Shown here: one piece after another, positions 47,719 to 56,360 of the stretch
Numbering within the stretch: position 1 is the stretch's first letter
How the letters are laid out: each line of letters starts with the position of its first letter
NCBI RefSeq assembly: GCF_034347405.1
Contig: NZ_CP133778.1
Coordinates: 4,656,501-4,720,500 of the forward strand
DNA length: 64,000 nucleotides
Reading direction: 5' to 3'
Origin: Pseudomonas sp. CCC3.1
GTDB lineage: Bacteria; Pseudomonadota; Gammaproteobacteria; Pseudomonadales; Pseudomonadaceae
Notes under the pieces: generated by a model
What the model was told of the DNA's origin: nothing
Database searches by the model: none
Seen by the model: the letters and a program-made list of their open reading frames with translations, nothing else
Translations under genes and position numbers: made by a program

Positions 47719-49113
47719 TTAGTCGTCGTCGAAGTTGTAACTGCCCGGCGCCAGATTCTCGAAGCGTGTGTATTTGCCGATAAACGCCAGCCGCGTGGTG
47801 CCGATGGGGCCGTTACGCTGCTTGCCGATGATGATTTCGGCAATGCCTTTGTGCTCGGTCTCGGGGTGGTACACCTCGTCCCGGTACACGAACATGATCA
47901 CGTCAGCATCCTGCTCGATGGCTCCGGACTCACGCAAGTCGGAGTTGATCGGGCGCTTGTTGGGGCGCTGCTCAAGGGAGCGGTTGAGCTGCGAGAGCGC
48001 CACGACCGGGCAATTGAATTCCTTGGCCAGGGCTTTCAAGGAACGCGAGATCTCGGAGATTTCGTTGGTGCGGTTATCACCGCCCGAGCCCGGGATCTGC
48101 ATCAGTTGCAGGTAGTCGATCATGATCAGGCCGATGTCGCCGTGTTCACGCACCAGACGCCGGGTACGCGCGCGCATTTCCGAAGGGCTGATGCCCGCAG
48201 TGTCATCGATGAACAGCTTGCGGTCGTTGAGCAGGTTGACCGCCGAGGTCAGGCGCGGCCAATCATCATCTTCAAGGCGACCGGCACGGACCTTGGTCTG
48301 GTCGATGCGCCCAAGCGACGACAACATACGCATGATCAGCGATTCACCTGGCATCTCCAGCGAGTAAACCAGTACCGCTTTTTCACTGCGCAATACGGCG
48401 TTTTCAACCAGGTTCATCGCAAAGGTGGTTTTACCCATCGACGGACGACCGGCGACGATGATCAAGTCCGCAGGTTGCAAGCCGCTGGTCATGCCATCCA
48501 GGTCGGTGTAGCCAGTGGACAGGCCAGTGATGGCATTGTCGGTGTTGAACAGGGTGTCGATGCGGTCGATGGCTTTGGTCAGCAGGTCGTTGACGCTGAC
48601 CGGGCCGCCGGTTTTTGGCCGGGCCTCGGCAATCGCAAAGATCTGCCGCTCAGCTTCGTCGAGAATCTCTTCAGCGCTGCGCCCTTCAGGGTTGAACGCG
48701 CTGTCGGCGATTTCGGTGCTGATGCCGATGAGCTGCCGCAAGGTCGCCCGCTGGCGCACGATCTGCGCATACGCCTTGATGTTGGCGACCGACGGGGTGT
48801 TTTTGGCCAGCTCGCCGAGGTAGCCCAGGCCACCGACTTGTGAGGTCTGACCTTCCTTGTCCAATTGCTCGGCAAGGGTCACGACGTCGATCGGGGAGTT
48901 CTGGTCTGCCAGCTTGGCGATGGCACGGAAAATCAGGCGATGGTCATGTCGATAGAAATCACCGTCCGAAACCTGATCCAACACGCGTTCCCAGGCGTTG
49001 TTGTCCAGCATCAAGCCACCGAGCACGGCCTGTTCGGCCTCGATGGAATGCGGCGGCACCTTCAGGGCAGCGGTTTGCAGGTCGTATTGCTCAGGAGCGG
49101 AGATATCGTTCAT
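47719..49113 (-). CDS. dnaB: Replicative DNA helicase DnaB
   Basis: A 464-aa hexameric helicase that unwinds DNA at the replication fork. The N-terminal domain holds PPHSIEAEQAVLGGLMLDN (about residues 19-37). The C-terminal RecA-like domain has Walker A AGRPSMGKTTFAMN (about 209-222) and Walker B LIMIDYLQLM (about 312-321). The start at 49113 yields MNDISAPEQYDLQTAALKV, the Pseudomonas N-terminus; the frame open to 49179 is not supported. It follows rplI on the same strand, as in other gammaproteobacteria. Confidence 0.97.
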   Translation of the reverse strand: MNDISAPEQYDLQTAALKVPPHSIEAEQAVLGGLMLDNNAWERVLDQVSDGDFYRHDHRLIFRAIAKLADQNSPIDVVTLAEQLDKEGQTSQVGGLGYLGELAKNTPSVANIKAYAQIVRQRATLRQLIGISTEIADSAFNPEGRSAEEILDEAERQIFAIAEARPKTGGPVSVNDLLTKAIDRIDTLFNTDNAITGLSTGYTDLDGMTSGLQPADLIIVAGRPSMGKTTFAMNLVENAVLRSEKAVLVYSLEMPGESLIMRMLSSLGRIDQTKVRAGRLEDDDWPRLTSAVNLLNDRKLFIDDTAGISPSEMRARTRRLVREHGDIGLIMIDYLQLMQIPGSGGDNRTNEISEISRSLKALAKEFNCPVVALSQLNRSLEQRPNKRPINSDLRESGAIEQDADVIMFVYRDEVYHPETEHKGIAEIIIGKQRNGPIGTTRLAFIGKYTRFENLAPGSYNFDDD

Positions 49114-49247
49114 GGCCACTTGGTTGTTCAGGAAAAGCAGGGATTTGAAAATCAGGTACTGCAGAAAGACAAAGGGCACGACCTGTAAACAGGATCGTGC
49201 CCGATGTTAACCGTCCAGCACACAAGGTGCCAGTCAGTTAAGACTGC

Positions 49248-49694
49248 TTAAGCAGCTACCACAACAACGCGTACGGTTGCTTCAACTTCGGCGTGCAGGT
49301 GCACAGCCACGTCGAATTCGCCAACGTTGCGGATAGTGCCGTTCGGCAGACGAACTTCGCTTTTTGCAACTTCAACGCCAGAGGCGGTCAGTGCATCAGC
49401 GATGTCGTGGGTGCCGATCGAACCGAACAGCTTGCCTTCGTCACCAGCGGTGGCAGTGATAGTCACTTCCAGCTCAGCCAGTTGGGCAGCGCGTGTTTCA
49501 GCCGAAGCTTTCTTGTCAGCTGCTGCTTGTTCCAGCTCAGCACGACGCTCTTCAAACGCAGCCAGGTTGGCAGCGGTTGCAGCGGTAGCTTTGCCGTACG
49601 GCAGCAGGTAGTTACGACCGTAACCGGCCTTAACATTTACTTTGTCGCCCAGGTTGCCCAGGTTTGCGACTTTTTCCAGAAGGATCAGTTGCAT
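49248..49694 (-). CDS. rplI: 50S ribosomal protein L9
   Basis: A 148-aa ribosomal protein with the standard N-terminal MQLILLEKVANLGNLGDKVNVKAGYGRNYL, a long central helix (about residues 45-75) and a C-terminal RNA-binding domain. Part of the rpsF-rpsR-DUF2232-rplI-dnaB gene run. AGGAT ribosome site in the 49695-49713 gap. Confidence 0.98.
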   Translation of the reverse strand: MQLILLEKVANLGNLGDKVNVKAGYGRNYLLPYGKATAATAANLAAFEERRAELEQAAADKKASAETRAAQLAELEVTITATAGDEGKLFGSIGTHDIADALTASGVEVAKSEVRLPNGTIRNVGEFDVAVHLHAEVEATVRVVVVAA

Positions 49695-49713
49695 GTGAAA
49701 ATCCTCTTAACTT

Positions 49714-50610
49714 TTAACCTTCACCGTCCGCAGAGCCTTTATCAGCGTCTTTCGGCGCCAGACGTCCGCGAAAATCAATCAGGCTGTCGACAATGGCCAA
49801 AACCACGAGCAACGGATAGATCAGCTGCATAAACAGCAACAGCGTGACGTACAACCCCACCAGCCAAAACTTGGCCAGTCGCTTTTGCGCCACCAGCCCG
49901 TGTATCAGGGCCAGCCCGGCGAAGAACAACGCTACGCTGCACAACGGCGTGAGCATGGCCATTTGCGGACCGAAGTTCGGTCCTACAAGCATGCACGCCA
50001 GCAACAGTAACGCTGGACCTAGCGGTAGGCGGATGCTGCGAAATTCGCTGGCAAAACCGCCCGGGTTGTACAACAGCGCTTGCCAATAACGCCCAAGTAT
50101 CAGGCTTAGCACGCTGACGACCTGCATCAAAGCTGCAATCAAACCGGTGAGGACGGGTGCAATCAGTGCTCCAAGGCGCGCTCGCTCTACGTCAGATAAC
50201 TTGTCGTAGAGACCATTGAGGACCTGCGGCAGAAGTTTTTCCAACTCCTGCGCCATCGCACCAATGGGTTCGCGGAAAACCGTACCCAGGATCACGCCAT
50301 ACACCACACCCAACGCTACGCTGACCAGCAGCACGCGATACCAGGGCTGACCGGCGCGTAACATCATCGCCAATCCCAGGGTTCCCAGCAGCACCATCAA
50401 GGTGCGCGGTTCGCCCATAAACCACCAGACCAAGGCCGGCAGTAAAGCCCATGAGAGGATGCTCAAGGCATCTCTCGGACCGCGCCGCAGGAGCACAAGG
50501 CACCCCGCAGCAGCACTCAACCAGAACAAAAACGGCAATGCCGCACATCCGGCCACGATTAACGCGGCCTGCACACGGCCTCGCATGATGAACTCAGCTA
50601 GGGCACGCAT
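49714..50610 (-). CDS. DUF2232 membrane protein of the rpsR-rplI operon
   Basis: A 298-aa inner-membrane protein with about eight hydrophobic helices (for example VQAALIVAGCAALPFLFWLSAA near residue 13 and LVGLYVTLLLFMQLIYPLLVVLAIVDSLIDF near 255). In Pseudomonas a DUF2232 gene regularly sits between rpsR and rplI. It is a distant relative of the YybS group and its function is unknown. It ends 19 bases before the rplI start, so they are very likely co-transcribed. Confidence 0.9.
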   Translation of the reverse strand: MRALAEFIMRGRVQAALIVAGCAALPFLFWLSAAAGCLVLLRRGPRDALSILSWALLPALVWWFMGEPRTLMVLLGTLGLAMMLRAGQPWYRVLLVSVALGVVYGVILGTVFREPIGAMAQELEKLLPQVLNGLYDKLSDVERARLGALIAPVLTGLIAALMQVVSVLSLILGRYWQALLYNPGGFASEFRSIRLPLGPALLLLACMLVGPNFGPQMAMLTPLCSVALFFAGLALIHGLVAQKRLAKFWLVGLYVTLLLFMQLIYPLLVVLAIVDSLIDFRGRLAPKDADKGSADGEG

Positions 50611-50646
50611 GCATTCAATCCTTTACTACCTGTCGACTGCCCGGTC

Positions 50647-50877
50647 TCAGCGGCCGTGGCTGTCGGTGTAGGCCAGCAGGGCCAGGAAGCGGGCGCGCTT
50701 GATAGCGGTGGCCAGCTGACGCTGATAACGAGCTTTAGTACCGGTGATGCGGCTTGGAACAATTTTGCCGGTCTCGGATACGTAAGCTTTCAGAGTGTTG
50801 AGATCTTTGTAATCGATCTCTTTCACTTCTTCTGCAGTGAAGCGGCAGAATTTACGACGACGGAAGAAACGTGCCAT
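50647..50877 (-). CDS. rpsR: 30S ribosomal protein S18
   Basis: A 76-aa ribosomal protein with the hallmark YKDLNTLKAYVSETGKIVPSRITGT and the C-terminal RAIKRARFLALLAYTD-type segment (seen as TAIKRARFLALLAYT). It pairs with S6 in the 30S subunit, and its gene follows rpsF after 28 bases. Confidence 0.98.
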   Translation of the reverse strand: MARFFRRRKFCRFTAEEVKEIDYKDLNTLKAYVSETGKIVPSRITGTKARYQRQLATAIKRARFLALLAYTDSHGR

Positions 50878-50905
50878 GTAATTGGCTCCTCAAAAGGTCC
50901 GTGGA

Positions 50906-51331
50906 TTACTCGTCAGCGTTATCGCTGGCGTCGCTGTTATCGCTGTCATCGCCATCGGCGCTGTCAGAATGCTCAGGACGGTCACGACGCTCACGGCGCT
51001 CACTGCGGTTCTCTTCAGCCTTGAGCATCTCGGACTGGCCAGTTACGGCTTCGTCGCGACGGATGACCAGGTTACGGATCACAGCATCGTTGTAACGGAA
51101 GTTGTCTTCCAGCTCAGCCAGGGCTTTGCCAGTGCACTCAACGTTCAGCATCACGTAGTGAGCCTTGTGAACATTGTTGATTGCGTAGGCCAGTTGACGA
51201 CGGCCCCAATCTTCCAGACGGTGGATTTTGCCGCCGTCTTCTTCGATCAGCTTGGTGTAACGCTCTACCATGCCGCCGACTTGTTCGCTTTGATCCGGGT
51301 GGACCAAAAAGATGATTTCGTAATGACGCAT
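50906..51331 (-). CDS. rpsF: 30S ribosomal protein S6
   Basis: A 141-aa ribosomal protein starting MRHYEIIFLVHPDQSEQV. The body ends near residue 105 and is followed by a long acidic tail of Glu, Asp and Ser (about 115-141), which in E. coli S6 is lengthened by RimK with glutamate. First gene of the ribosomal run that continues to dnaB. Confidence 0.98.
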   Translation of the reverse strand: MRHYEIIFLVHPDQSEQVGGMVERYTKLIEEDGGKIHRLEDWGRRQLAYAINNVHKAHYVMLNVECTGKALAELEDNFRYNDAVIRNLVIRRDEAVTGQSEMLKAEENRSERRERRDRPEHSDSADGDDSDNSDASDNADE

Positions 51332-51357
51332 GAATGCTCCTTACGGGTTGTAGCCTG

Positions 51358-51375
51358 CCGCTAACTAAAAAGCGG
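51358..51375 (-). promoter_or_regulatory. Possible leader hairpin of rpsF
   Basis: Short stem CCGC/GCGG around a 10-base A/T-rich loop, about 27 bases before the rpsF start on the minus strand. S6/S18 leaders in many bacteria bind the S6:S18 pair for feedback control. Only the stem is seen here, so this is tentative. Confidence 0.25.
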
Positions 51376-51520
51376 TCAGACAAGGAGTGAATGACACTTG
51401 TGTGTCTTGCCTAGAGAGGCACATATGCGCCCGCCATGACGGCAAGGGGCGCAATTGTAGAGAAGGGACAAGAGAGGTGCAAGGTGATTGGTGATTATTT
51501 GAACAATCTTAATCATCCAA

Positions 51521-51620
51521 CCCCTGTAGCCGTTGCCGCAGGCTGCGATAAGGCCGCAGACCTAGACCGTCAAGCCGAGCGCTTCGCACTCGATCGCAGC
51601 CTTCGGTAGCGGCTACAGGG
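51521..51620. repeat. REP-type inverted repeat (family B)
   Basis: Facing motifs CCCCTGTAGCCGTTGCCGCA and GCCTTCGGTAGCGGCTACAG with a roughly 45-base centre, between rlmB and rpsF. Same family as 25244-25353. Confidence 0.85.
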
Positions 51621-51636
51621 TTTACGCAGGTTTGGC

Positions 51637-52404
51637 TTATTTCTTTTTCGCTGGTGCCTTGGCTTTGACGCTGCGCTGACGCAAGGCTTCGAACAGGCAT
51701 ACGCCCGTCGCTACCGAGACGTTCAGGCTGCTGACGCTGCCTGCCATCGGCAGACGCACCAGGTAGTCGCAATGCTCACGGGTCAGGCGACGCATGCCTT
51801 TGCCTTCTGCGCCCATGATCAGGATGGTCGGGCCCGTCAGGTCTTGCTCGTACAGCTCCTGCTCGGCTTCACCCGCCGTGCCCACGATCCACAGACCGCG
51901 CTGCTGAAGTTTTTTCAGGGTTGCAGCAAGGTTGGTCACGGCCACCAACGGAATGACTTCCGCTGCGCCGCAGGCTACTTTTCGTACAGTAGGCGTCAAC
52001 GTTGCAGACTTGTCTTTGGGCACGATAACAGCCAAAGCACCGGCCGCATCGGCGGTACGCAGGCAAGCACCCAAGTTGTGCGGATCGGTCACGCCGTCCA
52101 GCACCAGAATCAGCGGAGCGCCTTCCGTGCGATCGAGCAATTCGTTGAGCATGGCCTCGCCCCACACCTGGCTCGGACTGACTTCAGCCACGACCCCCTG
52201 GTGCACGCCTTCAACCCAAACGTCCATTTCGCGACGCTCAGCCTGGCCAACATCGACCCGGTTTTCAGCAGCCAGCGCAACCAGAGTCTGGACGCGAGGA
52301 TCGTTGCGGCTTTCAGCCAGCCACACTTGCTTGACGCGTTTCGGGTGGTGACGAAGCAACGCTTCTACAGCGTGAATGCCGTAGATTTTTTCCAACTGAC
52401 TCAT
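51637..52404 (-). CDS. rlmB: 23S rRNA (guanosine-2'-O-)-methyltransferase RlmB
   Basis: A 255-aa SPOUT-class enzyme that methylates G2251 of 23S rRNA in the peptidyl-transferase region. The N-terminal substrate-binding domain starts KIYGIHAVEALLRHHPKR. The trefoil-knot motifs are DPHNLGACLRTADAAGA (motif 1), MGAEGKGMRRLTREHCD (motif 2) and LPMAGSVSSLNVSVATGVCLFE (motif 3). It overlaps rnr by four bases, so the two are translationally coupled, as in other gammaproteobacteria. Confidence 0.96.
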   Translation of the reverse strand: MSQLEKIYGIHAVEALLRHHPKRVKQVWLAESRNDPRVQTLVALAAENRVDVGQAERREMDVWVEGVHQGVVAEVSPSQVWGEAMLNELLDRTEGAPLILVLDGVTDPHNLGACLRTADAAGALAVIVPKDKSATLTPTVRKVACGAAEVIPLVAVTNLAATLKKLQQRGLWIVGTAGEAEQELYEQDLTGPTILIMGAEGKGMRRLTREHCDYLVRLPMAGSVSSLNVSVATGVCLFEALRQRSVKAKAPAKKK

Positions 52405-55076
52405 GGTTTGACCTTAGGTTTGCGCGCCCCGCCGCTTTTGGCGGCAGGAGCGGTGCCCGATTTTGGCGGGCCTTTGCGGTGTTTGCTTGGCTTGGAAGGC
52501 TTGCCCGCGTCTTTAGCGGGTGCTGCCCTTCCCGGCTTTCCCGGCTCCGATGTCCGACCGCCGCTTTTCGCATCGGCCAGCAGCGCCTTTTTCAATTCAC
52601 GACTTTTGCGCAATTCGGCATTTTTAGCCGCGGCATCGCTTGAACGGTAAGCGTCGTCAGTGGTTTTTTTAGGTGCTTTGGCCGGTGCACTGCGACGTGC
52701 TGGTTTAGCAGCCTCAACTGGCGGCTCGGTCGCCTTGGTACCGGACTTGCCGGCATTTTTGCCAGCGCTCTTGCCAGCAGGTGCATCACCTGTACGATTC
52801 TTGCGACCAATCGGCGCGCTGAGGGTTTTCTCAGCCATTTCGAAGTCGATTTTGCGTTCGTCGAGGTCGACGCGCATAACCCGCACTTCGACGGTGTCGC
52901 CCAAACGGAAGCTACGACCGGTGCGCTCGCCCGCCAAGCGGTGATGCACAGGATCGAAGTGGTAGTAGTCGCCCGGCAAGGCGGTCACGTGGACCAGGCC
53001 TTCTACATAGATGTCAGTCAGCTCAACAAACAGACCAAAGCCGGTCACGGCTGTGACGACACCCGGGAACGTCTCGCCAACGCGATCCTTCATGAACTCG
53101 CACTTGAGCCAGTTGGTCACGTCACGCGTGGCTTCGTCGGCACGGCGCTCACTCATCGAGCACTGCTCGCCGAGCTGCTCCAGGATCGCTTCGTCGTACG
53201 GGTAAATACGCGCTTTAGGAATGGTCATCGCGCCAGCACGCAGAACGTGCGGGGTATCCTGCTTGGAATGGATGACACTGCGAATCGCCCGGTGAGTGAG
53301 CAAGTCCGGGTAGCGACGAATCGGCGAAGTGAAGTGCGTATAGGCTTCGTAATTCAGGCCGAAGTGGCCCTGATTGTCAGCGCTGTACACCGCCTGGCTC
53401 AACGAGCGCAGCATCACGGTCTGGATCAGATGGAAATCCGGACGGTCCTTGATGGTTTCAAGCAGCGCCTGATAGTCCTTCGGCGACGGGCCATCTTTAC
53501 CTTTGTGCAGGGTCAGACCCAGCTCACCGAGGAACGCGCGGAGTTTTTCCAGACGCTCAGGTGGCGGACCATCGTGCACGCGGTACAGCGCAGGAATTTC
53601 GTGCTTCTTGAGGAACTCAGCGGTGGCCACGTTGGCTGCCAGCATGCATTCTTCGATCAACTTGTGCGCGTCGTTACGCGTGGTTGGGCGAATTTCAGCG
53701 ATTTTGCGCTCGGAGCCGAAGATGATTCGGGTTTCCTGGGTTTCAAAATCAATCGCGCCACGGGTATGACGAGCGGCCAGCAACACCTTGTACAGCGAGT
53801 ACAACTGCTTGAGGTGCGGCACAACGTCAGCGTATTCGCTGCGCAGTTGCTTGGCTTCGCTGGTTTTCGGCTGCTCAAGGATGGTGCTGACTTTGTTGTA
53901 GGTCAGTCGCGCTTGAGAGTGAATCACCGCCTCATAGAACTTGTAGTCGGTCATTTCGCCGGTTTTGGAGATAGTCATCTCGCATACCATGGCCAAACGG
54001 TCGACTTTCGGGTTCAGGGAGCACAGGCCGTTGGACAGCTGCTCTGGCAGCATCGGGATCACACGCTCAGGGAAGTACACCGAGTTACCGCGTACCTGAG
54101 CTTCTGCGTCCAGCGCCGAACCAATTTTCACGTAGCTGGAAACGTCGGCAATCGCCACGTACAACTTCCAGCCGCCCGAGAACAGACGCAGCTTGCCAGC
54201 CTTGGCTTCGCAGTACACCGCATCATCGAAGTCGCGAGCATCTTCGCCGTCGATCGTCACGAACGGCAGATGACGCAGGTCGATGCGTTTCTCTTTGTCT
54301 TTCTCTTCAACTTCCGGCTTCAGGCGGCCAGCTTCTTTAAGCACAGCCTCTGGCCAGACGTGAGGAATATCGTAGGTGCGCAGCGCGATGTCGATTTCCA
54401 TGCCGGGCGCCATATAGTTGCCCACCACTTCAAGCACATCACCCTGCGGCTGGAAGCGCGGGGTCGGCCAGTGAGTGATCTTCACTTCAACGAACTGCCC
54501 AACCTTCGCGCCCGCATTGCGGCCCGGCGTTACCAGCACTTCCTGCTGGATTTTCGGGTTATCGGCCACTACAAAGCCAATACCGCCTTCTTCGAAGTAG
54601 CGACCCACGATAGTTTCGTGAGCACGCGAGACCACTTCAACAATCACGCCTTCACGACGACCACGACGGTCCAGACCCGAAACACGGGCCAGCGCACGGT
54701 CGCCATCGAATACCAGACGCATTTGCGACGGACTCATGAACAGGTCGTCACTGCCGTCATCCGGGATCAAGAAGCCGAAGCCATCGCGGTGACCACTGAT
54801 GCGGCCGAGAATCAGGTCGAGTTTGTCCACCGGCGCATAGGTGCCCCGGCGGGTGTAAATCAGTTGAGCATCGCGTTCCATCGCGCGCAGGCGACGACGC
54901 AGGGCTTCAATTTGGTCTTCTGTCGTCAGACCAAACTCTTCTACCAACTGCTCGCGAGCAGCAGGCGAGCCGCGTTCGGCCAGGTGCTGAAGGATCAGCT
55001 CGCGGCTAGGGATAGGGTTTTCGTATTTTTCCGCTTCACGTGCGGCCTCGGGATCGAGGGTCTGCCAATCGGCCAT
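52401..55076 (-). CDS. rnr: Ribonuclease R
   Basis: An 891-aa 3'-5' exoribonuclease that degrades structured RNA. In order: an N-terminal helix-turn-helix (about residues 20-80), cold-shock domains, the RNB catalytic domain with the metal-binding aspartates in TIDGEDARDFDDAVYCEA (about 274-291), an S1 domain (FPGVVTAVTGFGLFVEL, near 675) and a long lysine/alanine/proline-rich basic tail (about 755-891). The tail is longer than in E. coli. rlmB overlaps its end. Confidence 0.96.
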   Translation of the reverse strand: MADWQTLDPEAAREAEKYENPIPSRELILQHLAERGSPAAREQLVEEFGLTTEDQIEALRRRLRAMERDAQLIYTRRGTYAPVDKLDLILGRISGHRDGFGFLIPDDGSDDLFMSPSQMRLVFDGDRALARVSGLDRRGRREGVIVEVVSRAHETIVGRYFEEGGIGFVVADNPKIQQEVLVTPGRNAGAKVGQFVEVKITHWPTPRFQPQGDVLEVVGNYMAPGMEIDIALRTYDIPHVWPEAVLKEAGRLKPEVEEKDKEKRIDLRHLPFVTIDGEDARDFDDAVYCEAKAGKLRLFSGGWKLYVAIADVSSYVKIGSALDAEAQVRGNSVYFPERVIPMLPEQLSNGLCSLNPKVDRLAMVCEMTISKTGEMTDYKFYEAVIHSQARLTYNKVSTILEQPKTSEAKQLRSEYADVVPHLKQLYSLYKVLLAARHTRGAIDFETQETRIIFGSERKIAEIRPTTRNDAHKLIEECMLAANVATAEFLKKHEIPALYRVHDGPPPERLEKLRAFLGELGLTLHKGKDGPSPKDYQALLETIKDRPDFHLIQTVMLRSLSQAVYSADNQGHFGLNYEAYTHFTSPIRRYPDLLTHRAIRSVIHSKQDTPHVLRAGAMTIPKARIYPYDEAILEQLGEQCSMSERRADEATRDVTNWLKCEFMKDRVGETFPGVVTAVTGFGLFVELTDIYVEGLVHVTALPGDYYHFDPVHHRLAGERTGRSFRLGDTVEVRVMRVDLDERKIDFEMAEKTLSAPIGRKNRTGDAPAGKSAGKNAGKSGTKATEPPVEAAKPARRSAPAKAPKKTTDDAYRSSDAAAKNAELRKSRELKKALLADAKSGGRTSEPGKPGRAAPAKDAGKPSKPSKHRKGPPKSGTAPAAKSGGARKPKVKP

Positions 55077-55237
55077 TAGATAGTTTTCACCTTGTCTATA
55101 TGCGGGTTAGTTTGGCATACGCGTATTGAAACGGGAAATTTCGGGTTCATACAGTCCTGTATTAGCCCGTTCTGACACGCTTTACTGCCGCAGACCAACC
55201 ATTCGCGAAATATTTGCAATATTTTTAATCACAACGC

Positions 55238-55266
55238 TTTACAGGTCAAAGGGTCATCCGTATAGT
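55238..55266 (+). promoter_or_regulatory. Sigma-70 promoter of the first tRNA-Leu gene
   Basis: TTTACA (55238-55243) and TATAGT (55261-55266) with a 17-base spacer, followed by GCGCGCC, a GC-rich discriminator typical of stable RNA genes. The same arrangement precedes the second tRNA gene. Confidence 0.8.
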
Positions 55267-55300
55267 GCGCGCCATCGACAACGGCAACGTTGAAGATGCT

Positions 55301-55387
55301 GCCCAGATGGTGAAATTGGTAGACACGCCAGCTTCAGGTGCTGGTGATCGCAAGGTCGTGGAAGTTCGAGTCTTCTTCTGGGCACCA
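55301..55387 (+). tRNA. tRNA-Leu(CAG)
   Basis: 87 bases. Acceptor arms GCCCAGA and TCTGGGC pair perfectly, with encoded CCA. The anticodon stem-loop is CCAGC-TTCAGGT-GCTGG, anticodon CAG (reads CUG). A long class II variable arm and the TTCGAGT of the T loop are present. Differs from the second copy only in the variable arm (TGATCG...GGTCGT against TGGCCG...GGCCGT). Confidence 0.97.
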
Positions 55388-55426
55388 ATTTAGAGATGGA
55401 GATTAGTACAATATTCAGGCTCACAC

Positions 55427-55451
55427 AAAACCCGCGAAAGCGGGTTTTTTG
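55427..55451 (+). terminator. Terminator after the first tRNA-Leu
   Basis: AAAACCCGC, loop GAAA, GCGGGTTTTTT: a classic hairpin with a T run, about 40 bases after the tRNA. Confidence 0.9.
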
Positions 55452-55499
55452 CATTTCGGGATCTTATAAAAATTTGATTTATTAAAACCAAAACAGGGG

Positions 55500-55528
55500 T
55501 TTACAGATCAAATAGCTCTCCGTATAGT
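55500..55528 (+). promoter_or_regulatory. Sigma-70 promoter of the second tRNA-Leu gene
   Basis: TTTACA (55500-55505) and TATAGT (55523-55528) with a 17-base spacer, the same boxes and spacing as the first copy, showing that promoter and gene were duplicated together. Confidence 0.8.
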
Positions 55529-55562
55529 GCGCCACATCAACAGCGGCAACGTTGCTGATACT

Positions 55563-55649
55563 GCCCAGATGGTGAAATTGGTAGACACGCCAGCTTCAGG
55601 TGCTGGTGGCCGCAAGGCCGTGGAAGTTCGAGTCTTCTTCTGGGCACCA
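55563..55649 (+). tRNA. tRNA-Leu(CAG), second copy
   Basis: 87 bases with the same acceptor stem, anticodon CAG and CCA end as the copy at 55301. Changes in the variable arm are compensatory (GGCC/GGCC), so the arm still folds. Confidence 0.97.
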
Positions 55650-55685
55650 ATTCAGGTTTACAGCCAACAGGTTGTGAAACCACTC

Positions 55686-55711
55686 AAAAAGCCCGCGAAA
55701 GCGGGCTTTTT
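55686..55711 (+). terminator. Terminator after the second tRNA-Leu
   Basis: AAAAAGCCCGC, loop GAAA, GCGGGCTTTTT: strong hairpin with a T run. Confidence 0.9.
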
Positions 55712-55853
55712 AGTTTCCGGCATTCACCGCCCACTCCCCCTCCCTTGGTCTGATGCCTTCTATCCAGTACACAAACGTTGTATTTGATAATCCATCTCAC
55801 TCGCACTAATATCCGGCCACCTTCAGATCGCCTGCGCGTCTTCCTGGATTCGA

Positions 55854-56360
55854 GTGTCCGACAACAACGAAAGACTACAGCTCTACCTCACGCATCGACA
55901 TGCGCTTGTGGACTATGCCGCCCCCATCGTGGGTTGCCGCGCCAAAGCCGAAGATGTGGTTCAGGATGCGTGGCTACGCTTTAGCCAAGGTGCAGACAAT
56001 CTGGTCCCGCTCACTCAGCCGGTCGGCTACCTGTACCGAATTGTGCGCAACCTGGCGTTTGACCTGAATCGCCGCGTCACCCTTGAGAATCGCCACACTT
56101 CCCGCGACGAACTGCTCGACGAGCATGTCTCCAACACGCCCTCCCCAGAACAGGAAGCCCTGCATCTGGACGAGCTGCGTAAATTGCAACATGCTCTGTC
56201 CCGCCTGCCTGAACGGACACGACAGGCATTTGTCCTGCATCGACTGCAAGGCCTGACGTTCCAACAAATCGGTACCCAGTTGGGTATCTCTGTGAGCCTG
56301 GCCCACCAATTGGTCCGCGATGCCCTGACCTACTGCGCGGAACAACTGAGTGATGACTGA
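55854..56360 (+). CDS. ECF RNA polymerase sigma factor, FecI-like
   Basis: A 168-aa extracytoplasmic-function sigma factor. Region 2 includes AKAEDVVQDAWLRFSQ (about residues 30-45) and YLYRIVRNLAFDLNRR (about 60-75). Region 4 includes LPERTRQAFVLHRLQGLTFQQIGTQLGISVSLAHQLV (about 116-152). The start is GTG (GTG TCC GAC). The next gene encodes FecR and overlaps it by eight bases. Iron-starvation sigma factors of this type turn on a neighbouring TonB receptor when its ligand binds. A weak Fur-like AT-rich stretch (around 55787-55800) lies upstream. Confidence 0.93.
   Translation: MSDNNERLQLYLTHRHALVDYAAPIVGCRAKAEDVVQDAWLRFSQGADNLVPLTQPVGYLYRIVRNLAFDLNRRVTLENRHTSRDELLDEHVSNTPSPEQEALHLDELRKLQHALSRLPERTRQAFVLHRLQGLTFQQIGTQLGISVSLAHQLVRDALTYCAEQLSDD

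Noticed and set aside
55527..55787. 86-codon frame across the second tRNA-Leu
   Set aside because: It reads through the tRNA and its terminator, so it is not a gene.
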